This document shows, one piece after another, positions 7,191 to 14,789 of a stretch of DNA of 49,552 nucleotides. Source of the DNA: an uncultured Eubacteriales bacterium (GTDB taxonomy: Bacteria; Bacillota; Clostridia; Oscillospirales; Oscillospiraceae); assembly GCA_900546295.1 (NCBI GenBank), contig URCK01000006.1:1-49552 (forward strand), read 5' to 3'. A model generated the notes under the pieces. The model was given only the letters and a program-made list of their open reading frames with translations. It did no database searches and had not been told where the DNA came from. The position numbers and the translations under genes were made by a program. Each line of letters begins with the position of its first letter. Position 1 is the stretch's first letter.

Positions 7191-7971
7191 ATACCGTTCC
7201 CCTCTCTTTATTTTTCAAACCACTAAACCACAAAAATTATATAAAAATTTTTACAAAATATCAAGAGATTTGAAAACAATGCTGGAAGGGACAATGCGGT
7301 AATGCGGGATAACCCCCTCCTGTTTTTGCCTACATAGACTCCAAGATTTCTCGGTATCTAAAAAAATATTAGCAGTATAACAGCAAAGATAAATGGTCAA
7401 GCACACATTTACATTAACTATCTTACGTCTGGAATAAGCCGTCATATTTTTAAAACTATAGATATGGTTGAACATTGTGAGTTTGACAGGAATAGTACGC
7501 CTCTCGCAGATTTCTTCAAACACTTTAACGGGGTGGACAGCAAATAAGAGATCAATTGATTTTGTCTATAATCAGGCAAGATACTCCGTAAGGCCAAAGA
7601 GAAGCTAACAGAGTTTCCTTCTTGCCGACACGTTGGGCATCGGTCATCCAATCTCACAACTCAGGCATCTTAATGAGAACCTAAAAGTGTATCCGTTAAA
7701 ATTTATAATCGGTCATTATTAGTATAGATAATATATATCGAAATATCTATTATTATATATAAATATTTGTTCCATTTTTCAGCTCATAGAAGAGATATTC
7801 TCCATGAATATAGGGTATCTACAATAAAAAACTGTTTTACATGAAAAAGCCTGTTTTAAATTTTATTTACCACTAACACAAAGGTAATTCGATCACTTGA
7901 TCACTACTTACTATGTCGTTTTCGTGTGTAAAAAAGAAAACGATCAAACATAAATGATAGGAGTGTTTGTT
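7191..7971. other. AT-rich spacer with no convincing gene
   Basis: About 780 bases hold only short, compositionally poor frames without good starts. The part 7690-7870 is strikingly AT-rich, with TATCTATTATTATATATAAA-like runs and an internal inverted pair (AGATA/TATCT). A tandem GATCACT repeat follows near 7890-7904. The block directly precedes the Rep-like gene, so it could be an origin with an easily unwound region. Short frames around 7251-7657 on the minus strand may be remnants of a decayed gene. Confidence 0.5.
7916..7943. repeat. Perfect 8-base inverted repeat before the Rep-like gene
   Basis: TCGTTTTC (7916-7923) and GAAAACGA (7936-7943) are perfect inverted arms around a 12-base loop. 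They end 28 bases before the Rep-like start codon. Hairpins of this kind mark nick sites of rolling-circle origins or transfer origins, but they can also be simple operators or terminators. No T-run follows, which argues against a terminator. Confidence 0.4.
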
Positions 7972-9006
7972 ATGACAATGTCTGTACATACGTTTGAACT
8001 TAAAACGCAGCTTTCCAGTAAAGAAACCAAGGCTGTTCGTGATGCGCTTTATACCTACGCCAAGGGTAAGAAAGACATGTGTTATCCACAAAATAATCGT
8101 TTGTACTTCAACCGCTGGTGTGATGAAGGCGTGAGATTTTTCCTTGAAAGCAGCGCCTCTGTTCCCGGGAGTACCTTGCATCTCGTTGTAACGCCGGCGA
8201 AGGTTCTTGGCAGCAACGATGCCGCGGCACTGTTTGTGCCATCTACCGAGAGCGTAAATAAGATATACATTGCAATAGAAGAGATCCTAAGCTGGCTCAC
8301 AATTGAGCGGTACAGTTACCAAATGCAGCTTAGCAGGCTGGACCTATGCAGAAACGTAGGCCTTCAAGATCAGCGGTATATAGATGCTTACATACGCCTT
8401 TTGAAAAAGGGAAGCTCCGCAACTGGTTGGAAAGTCCAGTCTTACCCGGAAGGCGACGAGCGGAATGCTCACTCGTTTCGAAGGATTAGCCGATACTATC
8501 AGGTTACTGTGTATGACAAGCTATATCAAATTAAACGTGAAGGCTATCACACAGACTATGATGGAACGAGACGTATACTGAGAGTGGAAGTTTCTATACT
8601 TCGTCCAGGAATACAGGAAGAGCTTAGCCGGTGCAAGGCTAATATAGATGATCGCTGGCCATATCAGCTCTTAGAGCTTGCGGCCAACGGGGTATCTACC
8701 ATGCGCCGCGTTCTGCGCAGACTCGTATCGGATATGCCGTACTATACGCTGTCGGCAATAAGGGAATATCTTGGCACAACGGATATTTCAAACGCGAAAC
8801 GGAAAAATCTGCTCGATTTTCTGGAGAAGATCAACCGATACGATCTGCTCGATAAAAAGAGAATCAAGGACAAGGAGAAGTTTAAAAATGGCAAAAAGAG
8901 GCTAAAGCAACTGAAAAAGTTAGGAATCAACCCCGTTACGATCGAAGCCAGAGCTGGCATTCCCTATCTGCCGTCTCTGGAGCAGCTGATTGCTGCGGGG
9001 CTTTAG
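7972..9006 (+). CDS. Putative replication-initiation protein (plasmid/phage Rep-like)
   Basis: A 344-residue protein from ATG 7972, behind TAGGAG (an earlier ATG at 7954 lacks a site). The middle has a pattern typical of rolling-circle initiators of the Rep_trans or filamentous-phage gpII type. RLDLCRNV is followed by a tyrosine-rich stretch (RRISRYYQVTVYDKLYQI) and a strand LRVEVSILRPG that resembles the RFE motif. The C-terminal third is basic and helical (KKRIKDKEKFKNGKKRLKQLKK). With an AT-rich region and hairpin just upstream, a replication or relaxase-like role is plausible. The family assignment is by pattern and not certain. Confidence 0.5.
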   Translation: MTMSVHTFELKTQLSSKETKAVRDALYTYAKGKKDMCYPQNNRLYFNRWCDEGVRFFLESSASVPGSTLHLVVTPAKVLGSNDAAALFVPSTESVNKIYIAIEEILSWLTIERYSYQMQLSRLDLCRNVGLQDQRYIDAYIRLLKKGSSATGWKVQSYPEGDERNAHSFRRISRYYQVTVYDKLYQIKREGYHTDYDGTRRILRVEVSILRPGIQEELSRCKANIDDRWPYQLLELAANGVSTMRRVLRRLVSDMPYYTLSAIREYLGTTDISNAKRKNLLDFLEKINRYDLLDKKRIKDKEKFKNGKKRLKQLKKLGINPVTIEARAGIPYLPSLEQLIAAGL

Positions 9007-9080
9007 TATCCATAGTGGAATTTAAAGTTTAATTCTTACATCAACAATTTTATCAGAACAGCAAAATATGACTTCTGTCC

Positions 9081-9107
9081 TGCCGGGCTTCGGCATATTT
9101 TAGTTTT
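9081..9107 (+). terminator. Short hairpin with T-rich tail after the Rep-like gene
   Basis: TGCCG (9081-9085) pairs with CGGCA (9091-9095), followed by TATTTTAGTTTT. The stem is short, so termination may be weak. It lies between the Rep-like gene and the 45-residue ORF. Confidence 0.4.
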
Positions 9108-9118
9108 AGGAGGAATTT

Positions 9119-9256
9119 ATGATGAATGACTCTACCTGCAAGAGCTACTTTAAAAGCGGCGAGAACTGCACCACCGTTCAGACCTACACAAATGTTTGGA
9201 TTCAGCTGATCAATCAGCTGGAACGCTCCAAAGTGATCCTGTCCGGTGCCAGATAA
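9119..9256 (+). CDS. Small 45-residue protein preceding the recombinase
   Basis: ATG 9119 (or 9122) follows a strong AGGAGG site. The product is 45 residues, starts MMNDSTCKSYFKSG, has two cysteines (C7, C17) and a C-terminal helix (VWIQLINQLERSK). It is too short for most gene callers. A strong terminator separates it from the large serine recombinase gene, whose start lies about 100 bases downstream. Similar short frames often precede recombinases in clostridial elements, from my recollection. It may be a regulatory or directionality peptide; no function is established. Confidence 0.55.
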   Translation: MMNDSTCKSYFKSGENCTTVQTYTNVWIQLINQLERSKVILSGAR

Positions 9257-9279
9257 CTGAATATCGGTGCAATACATAA

Positions 9280-9324
9280 ACCCGCTTTCATCGCGCTCAA
9301 GCTGTGATGAAAGCGGGTCTTTTT
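9280..9324 (+). terminator. Strong terminator upstream of the large serine recombinase
   Basis: ACCCGCTTTCATC (9280-9292) pairs perfectly over 13 bases with GATGAAAGCGGGT (9306-9318), followed by CTTTTT. It would block read-through from the Rep-like gene and the 45-residue ORF into the recombinase. Confidence 0.85.
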
Positions 9325-9358
9325 ATATGTTGATTCATATTGATTGGAGGCAGAGCAA

Positions 9359-10915
9359 ATGGAAAAGGTTGCGATTTATTGCCGTCTGTCTGAAGAAGAC
9401 CGCAACAAGAAACAGGAAACGGATGACAGCAACAGCATCCAAAATCAAAAAGCTATGCTGCTGGAATATGCCATACAGCAAGGCTGGGATGTATACAGTA
9501 TTTACAGTGATGACAACTACACTGGCGCGGACCGAAACCGGCCGGAATTCAAGCGCTTGTTGGAAGATGCCGAGGAGCATCGATTTGATATTATCCTTTG
9601 TAAGAGCCAGTCGCGTTTTACCCGTGAACTGGAGCTGGTGGAAAAGTATATCAACGGACTTTTTGCTGTTTGGGGGATTCGTTTTGTTAGTCTCATAGAC
9701 AACGCGGATACAGCAAACAAGGGCAATAAGAAAATCCGTCAGGTCAATGGCATGATCAATGAATGGTATCTGGAGGATATGTCTGAAAATATCCGTGCCG
9801 TTCTCACCAATCGCCGCAAAAACGGCTTTCATATCGGCGCTTTTGCGCTCTACGGCTACCAGAAAGATCCGGAGCAAAAGGGACACCTCATCATAGATGA
9901 AGAGGCAGCCGCAATTGTGCGGGAGGTGTTCACTCTCTTTTCGCAAGGGTATGGAAAAACTGCCATTGCCCGGATGCTCAATGAGCGCGGTGTGCCGAAT
10001 CCTACGGAGTATAAGCGTCTGCACGGTCTGCGGTATCAGCAGCCAAAGCGCAAAAACAGCACACTTTGGAAGTATTTTGCTGTTTCCGATATGCTGACCA
10101 ATGAAATCTACATAGGAAATATGGTGCAGGGCAAGTATGGCAGTGTTTCCTATAAAACCAAACAGAACAAACCTCGTCCCAAGGATGACTGGTATCGTGT
10201 GGAAGGAACCCACGAGGCCATCATCGACCGAGATTTGTGGGATCGGGTGCAGTCGATTATTGCCTCCCGCGCAAAGCCTTTTGATGTGGGGACTGTTGGC
10301 CTGTTTGCCCGCAAGGTACGCTGTGCCAACTGCGGCTATACGATGCGTTCATCCAAAAATCGCGGTAAGCATTATCTGCAATGCTCCAACCGGCATGTGG
10401 CAAAGGACGCCTGTATTGGGTCTTTCATTGCGGTTGATAAATTGGAAAAAATCGTGATCAAGGAGCTGAATACCCTCTCACAGCGGTATCTTGATCAGGA
10501 CGAATTGGAACGCAGCGTAGAGTTCAACCAGAATTTAGAGCAGCAAAAAGGGGCCTGTCTGAAGACCAAGGCAAAACTCCAAAAGCAACTGGAAGATAAC
10601 AGCAATTATTTGCTTGCACTCTATAAGGATAAAGTAAAAGGCCTTGTCGGTGAAAAGGACTATTTTACTATGGCAAATGACTTTTCCAAAGAGCGTGAAC
10701 GCACGGAACGTCAGATCAAGGAAGCTGACTGCTATTTGGAAGATCTGGAGGCCCAGATGCTTGCCGGAAATCAGCGCAAAGAGATCATCCAGCGCTACAC
10801 CCATGTGGAACACCTGACCCGTGAGATGGTGGAAATTCTGATCGACTACATCACTGTCGGCAAGCGGGTCCCAGGCACACAGGATGTTCCGATTGAGATC
10901 CATTGGAATTTCTGA
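9359..10915 (+). CDS. Large serine recombinase (integrase)
   Basis: This 518-residue protein has the full layout of large serine integrases. The catalytic resolvase domain (about 1-150) has nucleophile Ser11 in YCRLSEED and the SQSRFTRE motif near 83-90. A recombinase DNA-binding domain follows (about 165-300). A zinc ribbon has C322, C325, C342 and C352, and a coiled coil runs over about 375-480. ATG 9359 has GGAGG at good spacing; the in-frame TTG at 9344 overlaps that site. It lies 1.4 kb from the junction with cotJC and most likely inserts and excises the element. Confidence 0.93.
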   Translation: MEKVAIYCRLSEEDRNKKQETDDSNSIQNQKAMLLEYAIQQGWDVYSIYSDDNYTGADRNRPEFKRLLEDAEEHRFDIILCKSQSRFTRELELVEKYINGLFAVWGIRFVSLIDNADTANKGNKKIRQVNGMINEWYLEDMSENIRAVLTNRRKNGFHIGAFALYGYQKDPEQKGHLIIDEEAAAIVREVFTLFSQGYGKTAIARMLNERGVPNPTEYKRLHGLRYQQPKRKNSTLWKYFAVSDMLTNEIYIGNMVQGKYGSVSYKTKQNKPRPKDDWYRVEGTHEAIIDRDLWDRVQSIIASRAKPFDVGTVGLFARKVRCANCGYTMRSSKNRGKHYLQCSNRHVAKDACIGSFIAVDKLEKIVIKELNTLSQRYLDQDELERSVEFNQNLEQQKGACLKTKAKLQKQLEDNSNYLLALYKDKVKGLVGEKDYFTMANDFSKERERTERQIKEADCYLEDLEAQMLAGNQRKEIIQRYTHVEHLTREMVEILIDYITVGKRVPGTQDVPIEIHWNF

Positions 10916-10924
10916 AAAGAAAAT

Positions 10925-10957
10925 AGTAAGCAAGCAGAGTGCTTGCTTACTGTTTTT
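10925..10957. terminator. Bidirectional terminator between convergent genes
   Basis: AGTAAGCAAGCA (10925-10936) pairs perfectly with TGCTTGCTTACT (10940-10951) around a 3-base loop, followed by GTTTTTT on the plus strand. It separates the recombinase from the convergent HAD gene. Confidence 0.85.
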
Positions 10958-10960
10958 TCA

Positions 10961-12130
10961 TCATTTCTCCGTTTCCTCGATTCGCGCCTTGACCTTCTCT
11001 GCATTCTCTGACGGCACCTTGCATCCGTTTAGCAGTTTCTGGTAGAACGCTTTGACATCCATATCACCCAGGATATAGAACACTTGACTATTGTTCACTG
11101 CGATAGTAAAGAGGCTTTCTGTTTCGTCTTTCGTCCATACTGTGATCTGCCGCATTTTTTCAATGACGGCATGTGTGGTGGCAAAGCTGCGGCTGTTCTC
11201 CAGCTTGATAAGCAGATCAACCTTTTCGCGTTCGGTTTCATTCGTCTGCTTGTCTGCATCGGTCTGCTCTCTCTTATAAGCATAGAACCGGGATTCCAGA
11301 GCTTCATTTTCCGCCGTACGGTCAATAATCGCCTTGAGCAGGATATCAAGCTCCTTACCCTCAGAATAATCCGCAGGGGCATAATACTTGATACGATTTT
11401 CCCGCATCATCTTGTAGACCTTGGTTTTGTCCATGGTATCCGCGTTGTAGACGCCGATGGAATATCCACCGTTGACATTGACCAGCTTCATACAGGGAAC
11501 GTCTGTATCGCTGTCCCCAATATAGACCATATTGCGGAACGGGACACGCATCTCATCCGGTGCAAAAGAATCATTTACACCGGGGTCATTGATATTCAAA
11601 ACGCCCTTTTCGATACGGAATAGGAACTGTGTCTTATTCGTGTAGTTGACTACTTGGGCCGGCCAAATCGCTACACCTTTTTCATTGTAGAAAAATGAAC
11701 TGGCATATATCTTCTTGAATTCACCGGCAACATCGGTTCCCTCGATCATCTCCTTCAGCCCGGAAGAAATGATATAATGTTCGACAAGTACGCCGTGTTC
11801 TTCTCCATATGTACAAATTCGCTTGAACCAATCCTTGACACCAGGGAAAAGCGCTACCTCTTTTCCACATTTCATTAGTTCTCCACGAGTAAAGAGTTTC
11901 TTCCCTTCCGCTGCCTGCTGCATCATCAACATATAGGCGAGGTTTTGATCCATGTCATTGCCGCTGGCTAATCCATTTGACTGCTTCCAAAACTCCCCTA
12001 CATCGTATCCGACCGACTGAATAAAGCCCTGTGCCTGCATATCGTCCGGTGACAGCGTTTTATCAAAGTCATAGCAAATTGCCAGTACAGGCTTTTCCTC
12101 TTTGCGCTCTCTTTTGTACTCAGTACTCAT
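10961..12130 (-). CDS. HAD-superfamily hydrolase with an extra C-terminal domain
   Basis: The 389-residue protein has HAD motif I (DFDKTLS, near residues 21-27, with both catalytic aspartates), a motif II-like ISSG and motif IV GDSDTDVP. The catalytic core covers roughly 15-255. The remaining 130 residues are charged and helical (a likely coiled coil near 270-310) and unfamiliar. The ATG at 12130 follows GGGAGGG. It is the gene nearest the attachment junction and looks like cargo. Soluble phosphatase activity is likely, but the substrate is unknown. Its GC content is lower than that of the chromosome beyond the junction. Confidence 0.85.
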   Translation of the reverse strand: MSTEYKRERKEEKPVLAICYDFDKTLSPDDMQAQGFIQSVGYDVGEFWKQSNGLASGNDMDQNLAYMLMMQQAAEGKKLFTRGELMKCGKEVALFPGVKDWFKRICTYGEEHGVLVEHYIISSGLKEMIEGTDVAGEFKKIYASSFFYNEKGVAIWPAQVVNYTNKTQFLFRIEKGVLNINDPGVNDSFAPDEMRVPFRNMVYIGDSDTDVPCMKLVNVNGGYSIGVYNADTMDKTKVYKMMRENRIKYYAPADYSEGKELDILLKAIIDRTAENEALESRFYAYKREQTDADKQTNETEREKVDLLIKLENSRSFATTHAVIEKMRQITVWTKDETESLFTIAVNNSQVFYILGDMDVKAFYQKLLNGCKVPSENAEKVKARIEETEK

Positions 12131-12167
12131 GGAAACCCTCCCTTATAATTGATTATCCGTTAGATCC

Positions 12168-12208
12168 TGTCAAAGTGGTTGACAAGTCCCCAACATTTGT
12201 TTATTATA
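12168..12208 (-). promoter_or_regulatory. HAD gene promoter with downstream dyad
   Basis: On the minus strand an extended -10 box TGCTATAAT is present (hexamer at 12203-12208) with a poor -35. About 11 bases past the likely start of transcription lies the dyad TGTCAA-5-TTGACA (12168-12184), placed where a repressor would block elongation or initiation. Regulation is inferred from position. Confidence 0.5.
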
Positions 12209-12268
12209 GCACAAAAATGGGAAGAATAAAAGATTTTATTCAGACACAATCCAACATTTGAAATGTTG
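12190..12268. repeat. Direct repeats and palindrome at the element-cotJC junction (candidate attR arm)
   Basis: CCAACATTTG occurs at 12190-12199 and again at 12251-12260. The second copy forms half of a perfect 17-base palindrome, CAACATTT-G-AAATGTTG (12252-12268). It ends about 8 bases before reading switches into cotJC. Serine integrase sites are short, partly palindromic and lie at the crossover, so this is the best candidate for the recombinase-bound arm of attR. Confidence 0.45.
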
Positions 12269-12275
12269 TTCTTAC

Positions 12276-12479
12276 GCCATCGCAGCAGAGCAGAAGGCGC
12301 GCGTGACCTACGACAACATTCTCCGCCTTTCTGACGATCCCGACGTCAGCGATGTTATCAAGTTCCTGCGTGCGCGCGAAGTCGTGCACTTCCAGCGCTT
12401 CGGTGAAGGGCTGCGGCTTGCAAGAGAGCGCATGGACGAGAAAAATGTCTACTATGTGAACCCGAGCTTCGATAAATAA
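12276..12479 (+). pseudogene. cotJC: 3' fragment of cotJC (spore coat manganese catalase), interrupted by the element
   Basis: The last 66 codons before TAA at 12479 match the C-terminal third of CotJC/manganese catalases. IAAEQKAR holds the expected Glu ligand and EVVHFQRF the expected His ligand, and the end NPSFDK is typical. Full-length proteins are about 190-200 residues, so roughly 125-130 residues including the other metal ligands are missing. They would lie left of the window. Just upstream the match is lost at GCC (12276-12278), which sets the insertion point. The frame is intact, so precise excision could restore the gene. Confidence 0.88.
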
Positions 12480-12613
12480 ATGAAATAGGATGAGCGCGAT
12501 CGAGCGGCAGCTTTCACTGTGCTTCCGTCCGGCCTGCGCTCTTCCCTGTTCTCTCCCCGCCCGTGCCTATAGTGAGAGTCATCCGCTTTTGGGCTTTGGC
12601 ACGTCTCTGCCTA

Positions 12614-12643
12614 TTGACATGGCACGGCAAAAGCGCTTATCAT
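12614..12643 (+). promoter_or_regulatory. Sigma-A promoter for the MFS gene
   Basis: TTGACA (12614-12619), an 18-base spacer and TATCAT (12638-12643), ending 45 bases before the MFS start codon. This is the only clear feature in the 200 bases between cotJC and the transporter. Confidence 0.7.
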
Positions 12644-12688
12644 GATGAGACTTGCGTGAGTGCAATTTCGGGGAGAGAATGAACGAAG

Positions 12689-13921
12689 ATGAAGCAGGAA
12701 AAAAAGAAATGGTCGCAGGCAATGACCTTCATCGTGCTTTTTGGCATCGTGAGCCTGTTTTCCGACATGACGCACGAGGGCGCGTCCAGCATCCGCGGCG
12801 CCTATCTGTCGCTGCTGGGGGCGAGCGCGGGCATGATCGGCTTTGTGTCCGGCCTCGGCGAGCTCGTGGGCTATTCAATGCGCTATGTCTTCGGAAAACT
12901 CACGGACAAGACCAAGCACTACTGGCCGATGACGATCTTCGGCTATGTTCTCGATATTCTGGCCGTCCCCGCGCTGGCGCTCGTCGGCGAGCACGGCTGG
13001 ATGTGGGCCTGCGCTCTTCTCATCATTCAGCGCATGGGCAAGGCCATCAAAAAGCCCGCGAAGGACACGATCATGTCCTTCGCCGCCTCGCAGGAGGGCG
13101 TGGGAAAAAGCTTCGGCATTCAGGAGGTGCTCGATCAGATCGGCGCGTTCGCGGGCCCGGTACTGCTCTATCTCGTGATGCTCTTTCAGACCGACGGCAC
13201 GACCTTTTCGGTTTATTCCCGCTGCTTTGCCGTGCTTGCCATCCCGGGAGCGATCACGATCCTGCTGCTGATCTTCACGCGCATGAAGTTCCCGAATCCA
13301 GAGCATTTTGAGCCTGAGCCGAAGGAGTATGTGCCCTTCCAGATGAAAAAGGAATTCGTGCTCTACATCGCGGGTATCAGCCTTTTTGCCTTCGGTTTCA
13401 TCGACTATTCCATCATCATCATGCACGTTTCGCGCACCTATACGCAGCTTGCCGCCGGCCTTGCCGAAACGACCTCGCTCGTCAGCAGCGGCTCGCTGCC
13501 GCTGCTCTATGCAGGCGCAATGCTCGTCGACGCGGCCGCAGCGCTCATTTTCGGCATGATGTACGATAAAAAGGGCGTGCGCGCGCTCGTGTGGTCCACG
13601 CTCCTGTCCGCACCGTTTGCCATCTTCGTCTTCTGCGCGGACAGCGTGCCGATGCTGCTGCTTGGCATCGCCCTCTGGGGCGTCGGCATGGGCGCGCAGG
13701 AGTCCATCCTGAAAGCTGCGGTCACCAGCATGGTGCCAAAGGCCAGCCGCGCCACGGGCTACGGTATTTTTGAGTGTTCGTTTGGCGTATTCTGGTTTCT
13801 GGGGAGCTGGCTGCTCGGCGTGCTGTACGATGTCAGTATCCCCGCGATGGCGGCAGTGTCGGTCGCTTCTCAGCTTGCGGCCATCCCGCTCTACATCGCC
13901 TCGCAGCGGCTGCATGAGTGA
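12689..13921 (+). CDS. MFS transporter
   Basis: A 410-residue integral membrane protein with about 12 hydrophobic segments in two halves, separated by a hydrophilic loop near residues 205-230. The loop after helix 2 has the MFS-like motif GKLTDKTKHYW, and the second half has GMMYDKKGVRAL. This is the major facilitator fold. It is probably an exporter or sugar/organic-anion carrier; the substrate cannot be told. The ribosome binding site is weak (GGAGAG about 14 bases upstream). The gene is a single transcription unit with its own promoter and terminator. Confidence 0.85.
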   Translation: MKQEKKKWSQAMTFIVLFGIVSLFSDMTHEGASSIRGAYLSLLGASAGMIGFVSGLGELVGYSMRYVFGKLTDKTKHYWPMTIFGYVLDILAVPALALVGEHGWMWACALLIIQRMGKAIKKPAKDTIMSFAASQEGVGKSFGIQEVLDQIGAFAGPVLLYLVMLFQTDGTTFSVYSRCFAVLAIPGAITILLLIFTRMKFPNPEHFEPEPKEYVPFQMKKEFVLYIAGISLFAFGFIDYSIIIMHVSRTYTQLAAGLAETTSLVSSGSLPLLYAGAMLVDAAAALIFGMMYDKKGVRALVWSTLLSAPFAIFVFCADSVPMLLLGIALWGVGMGAQESILKAAVTSMVPKASRATGYGIFECSFGVFWFLGSWLLGVLYDVSIPAMAAVSVASQLAAIPLYIASQRLHE

Positions 13922-13949
13922 GCACGCGAGGGCGCTCTTCAAACGATGC

Positions 13950-13998
13950 AAAAAGGGAAGGCTCCTCTTTCAGAGGAGCCTTCCCTTTTTGCCCTTTT
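13950..13998. terminator. Bidirectional terminator between MFS and Rrf2 genes
   Basis: Arms 13950-13968 and 13972-13990 are perfect 19-base complements around a 3-base loop, with A-runs and T-runs at both ends. It serves the two convergent genes. Confidence 0.9.
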
Positions 13999-14031
13999 TT
14001 ACGCCGCACGGGAGATGGCGGTGCGAGACTA

Positions 14032-14460
14032 TCAGATCACATAGTCAAATCCGCCGTCCTCGCGCAGGAGGCTTGCCAGCGTATACTGGTCGAGGTATTT
14101 GTTGATGACGTCGTTCAGCCCAGCCCAGAGCGAGAGCGTGCGGCATTCCGAGGCGCGCTCGCAGGGCACACTGCCGGAATCCAGGCAGGAGACTGGGGCG
14201 AGCGAGCCCTCCATCAGCCGCAGGATGTGGCCTGCGGTGAGCTGATCGGGGCTCTTGCACAGACGGTAGCCGCCTCCCTTGCCGCGCATGCCCTCCACCA
14301 CACCGCCCTTGACGAGCGTTTTGACGATGCTTTCCAGATATTTTTCCGATATTCCCTGCCGCTGGGCGATCGCTTTGAGCGGAATATAACCGCTCGACTG
14401 GTGCTCTGCCATATCGATGAGCACGCGCAGCGCGTATCGGCCCTTCGTTGAAATCATCAT
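14032..14460 (-). CDS. Rrf2-family regulator with three cysteines (IscR-like)
   Basis: A 142-residue Rrf2 protein starting MMISTKGRYALR, the usual family start (ATG 14460 or 14457; the open frame continues upstream without a proper start). The winged HTH covers about 1-65. Three cysteines at about 92, 100 and 106 (SCLDSGSVPC, then SEC) match the [2Fe-2S] ligand region of IscR and NsrR; CymR lacks these. It is divergent from cysK and probably regulates cysteine supply or Fe-S demand. No strong ribosome binding site precedes the start. Which gene it controls is inferred from position. Confidence 0.85.
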   Translation of the reverse strand: MMISTKGRYALRVLIDMAEHQSSGYIPLKAIAQRQGISEKYLESIVKTLVKGGVVEGMRGKGGGYRLCKSPDQLTAGHILRLMEGSLAPVSCLDSGSVPCERASECRTLSLWAGLNDVINKYLDQYTLASLLREDGGFDYVI

Positions 14461-14537
14461 AGTATTATAGTCACGCCCTTCTGAGTCATCCGTTGAAAAG
14501 CGCTTTGATGCAGCTTTTCTCAAATTTTGATATTCCT

Positions 14538-14566
14538 ATTATATAACATGGTTTATGGGAATTCAA
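14538..14566 (-). promoter_or_regulatory. Promoter of the Rrf2 gene
   Basis: Minus-strand TTGAAT (14561-14566), a 17-base spacer and a perfect TATAAT (14538-14543). Its -35 box lies only 22 bases from that of the divergent cysK promoter, so one bound regulator could affect both. Confidence 0.7.
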
Positions 14567-14588
14567 TAGATTTTTCGGAAGTTTCCTC

Positions 14589-14617
14589 TTGACAAAGTCG
14601 ATCGCACATCGTATAAT
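14589..14617 (+). promoter_or_regulatory. Consensus sigma-A promoter of cysK
   Basis: A perfect TTGACA (14589-14594), a 17-base spacer and a perfect TATAAT (14612-14617). Such a strong core promoter suggests high expression limited by a repressor. The untranslated leader is about 165 bases. Confidence 0.9.
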
Positions 14618-14624
14618 CCCTAAA

Positions 14625-14645
14625 TACCTACTTGAAAGGTTGGTA
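14625..14645. promoter_or_regulatory. Candidate operator overlapping the cysK transcription start
   Basis: TACCTAC (14625-14631) and GTTGGTA (14639-14645) form an imperfect inverted repeat (6 of 7 pairs) directly after the cysK -10 box. A repressor bound here would block the start of transcription. The adjacent Rrf2 protein is the likely candidate, though the sequence does not match the published CymR or IscR boxes closely. Confidence 0.4.
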
Positions 14646-14789
14646 ATGAGCGTGAATTTATGCCTTCATGTTTACGCATTTCGATGTTGCCGCGGCAGAG
14701 TGTAAAAAGCAAGCGGCCAGCGAAACGCTGCCAAAAGAGACAATCTAAATTTATGATATAGAACGAACATCGTTCAGGAGGAAATCATT

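Larger units (their letters stand above)
1..12278. mobile_element. Right part of an integrated mobile element inserted in cotJC
   Basis: This segment carries mobile-element functions: XRE regulator, small serine resolvase, MntA-HepT, excisionase-like protein, Rep-like protein, large serine recombinase. Its base composition is visibly more AT-rich and mosaic than the chromosome to the right. The right boundary is set near 12,276-12,279, where reading switches abruptly into the C-terminal third of a CotJC-type manganese catalase. The left boundary lies outside the window, so neither the full size nor attL can be seen. No type IV secretion or relaxase genes are visible, so it could be an ICE, a mobilizable element or a prophage remnant. 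Confidence 0.85.

Noticed and set aside
7251..7657. Two overlapping minus-strand frames (90 and 71 codons) in the AT-rich spacer
   Set aside because: No ribosome binding sites, odd amino-acid composition, and frames that change mid-way. At best a decayed remnant, so described only as spacer.
9200..9358. Possible sigma-E (mother-cell) promoter for the large serine recombinase
   Set aside because: CATATT appears near 9337, but no matching -35 box at the required distance was found. Developmental control therefore cannot be claimed from sequence.
12258..12479. A complete 73-codon gene starting at TTG 12258
   Set aside because: The first few codons derive from the element end palindrome, and the rest is clearly the C-terminal part of CotJC, so this is a gene fragment.
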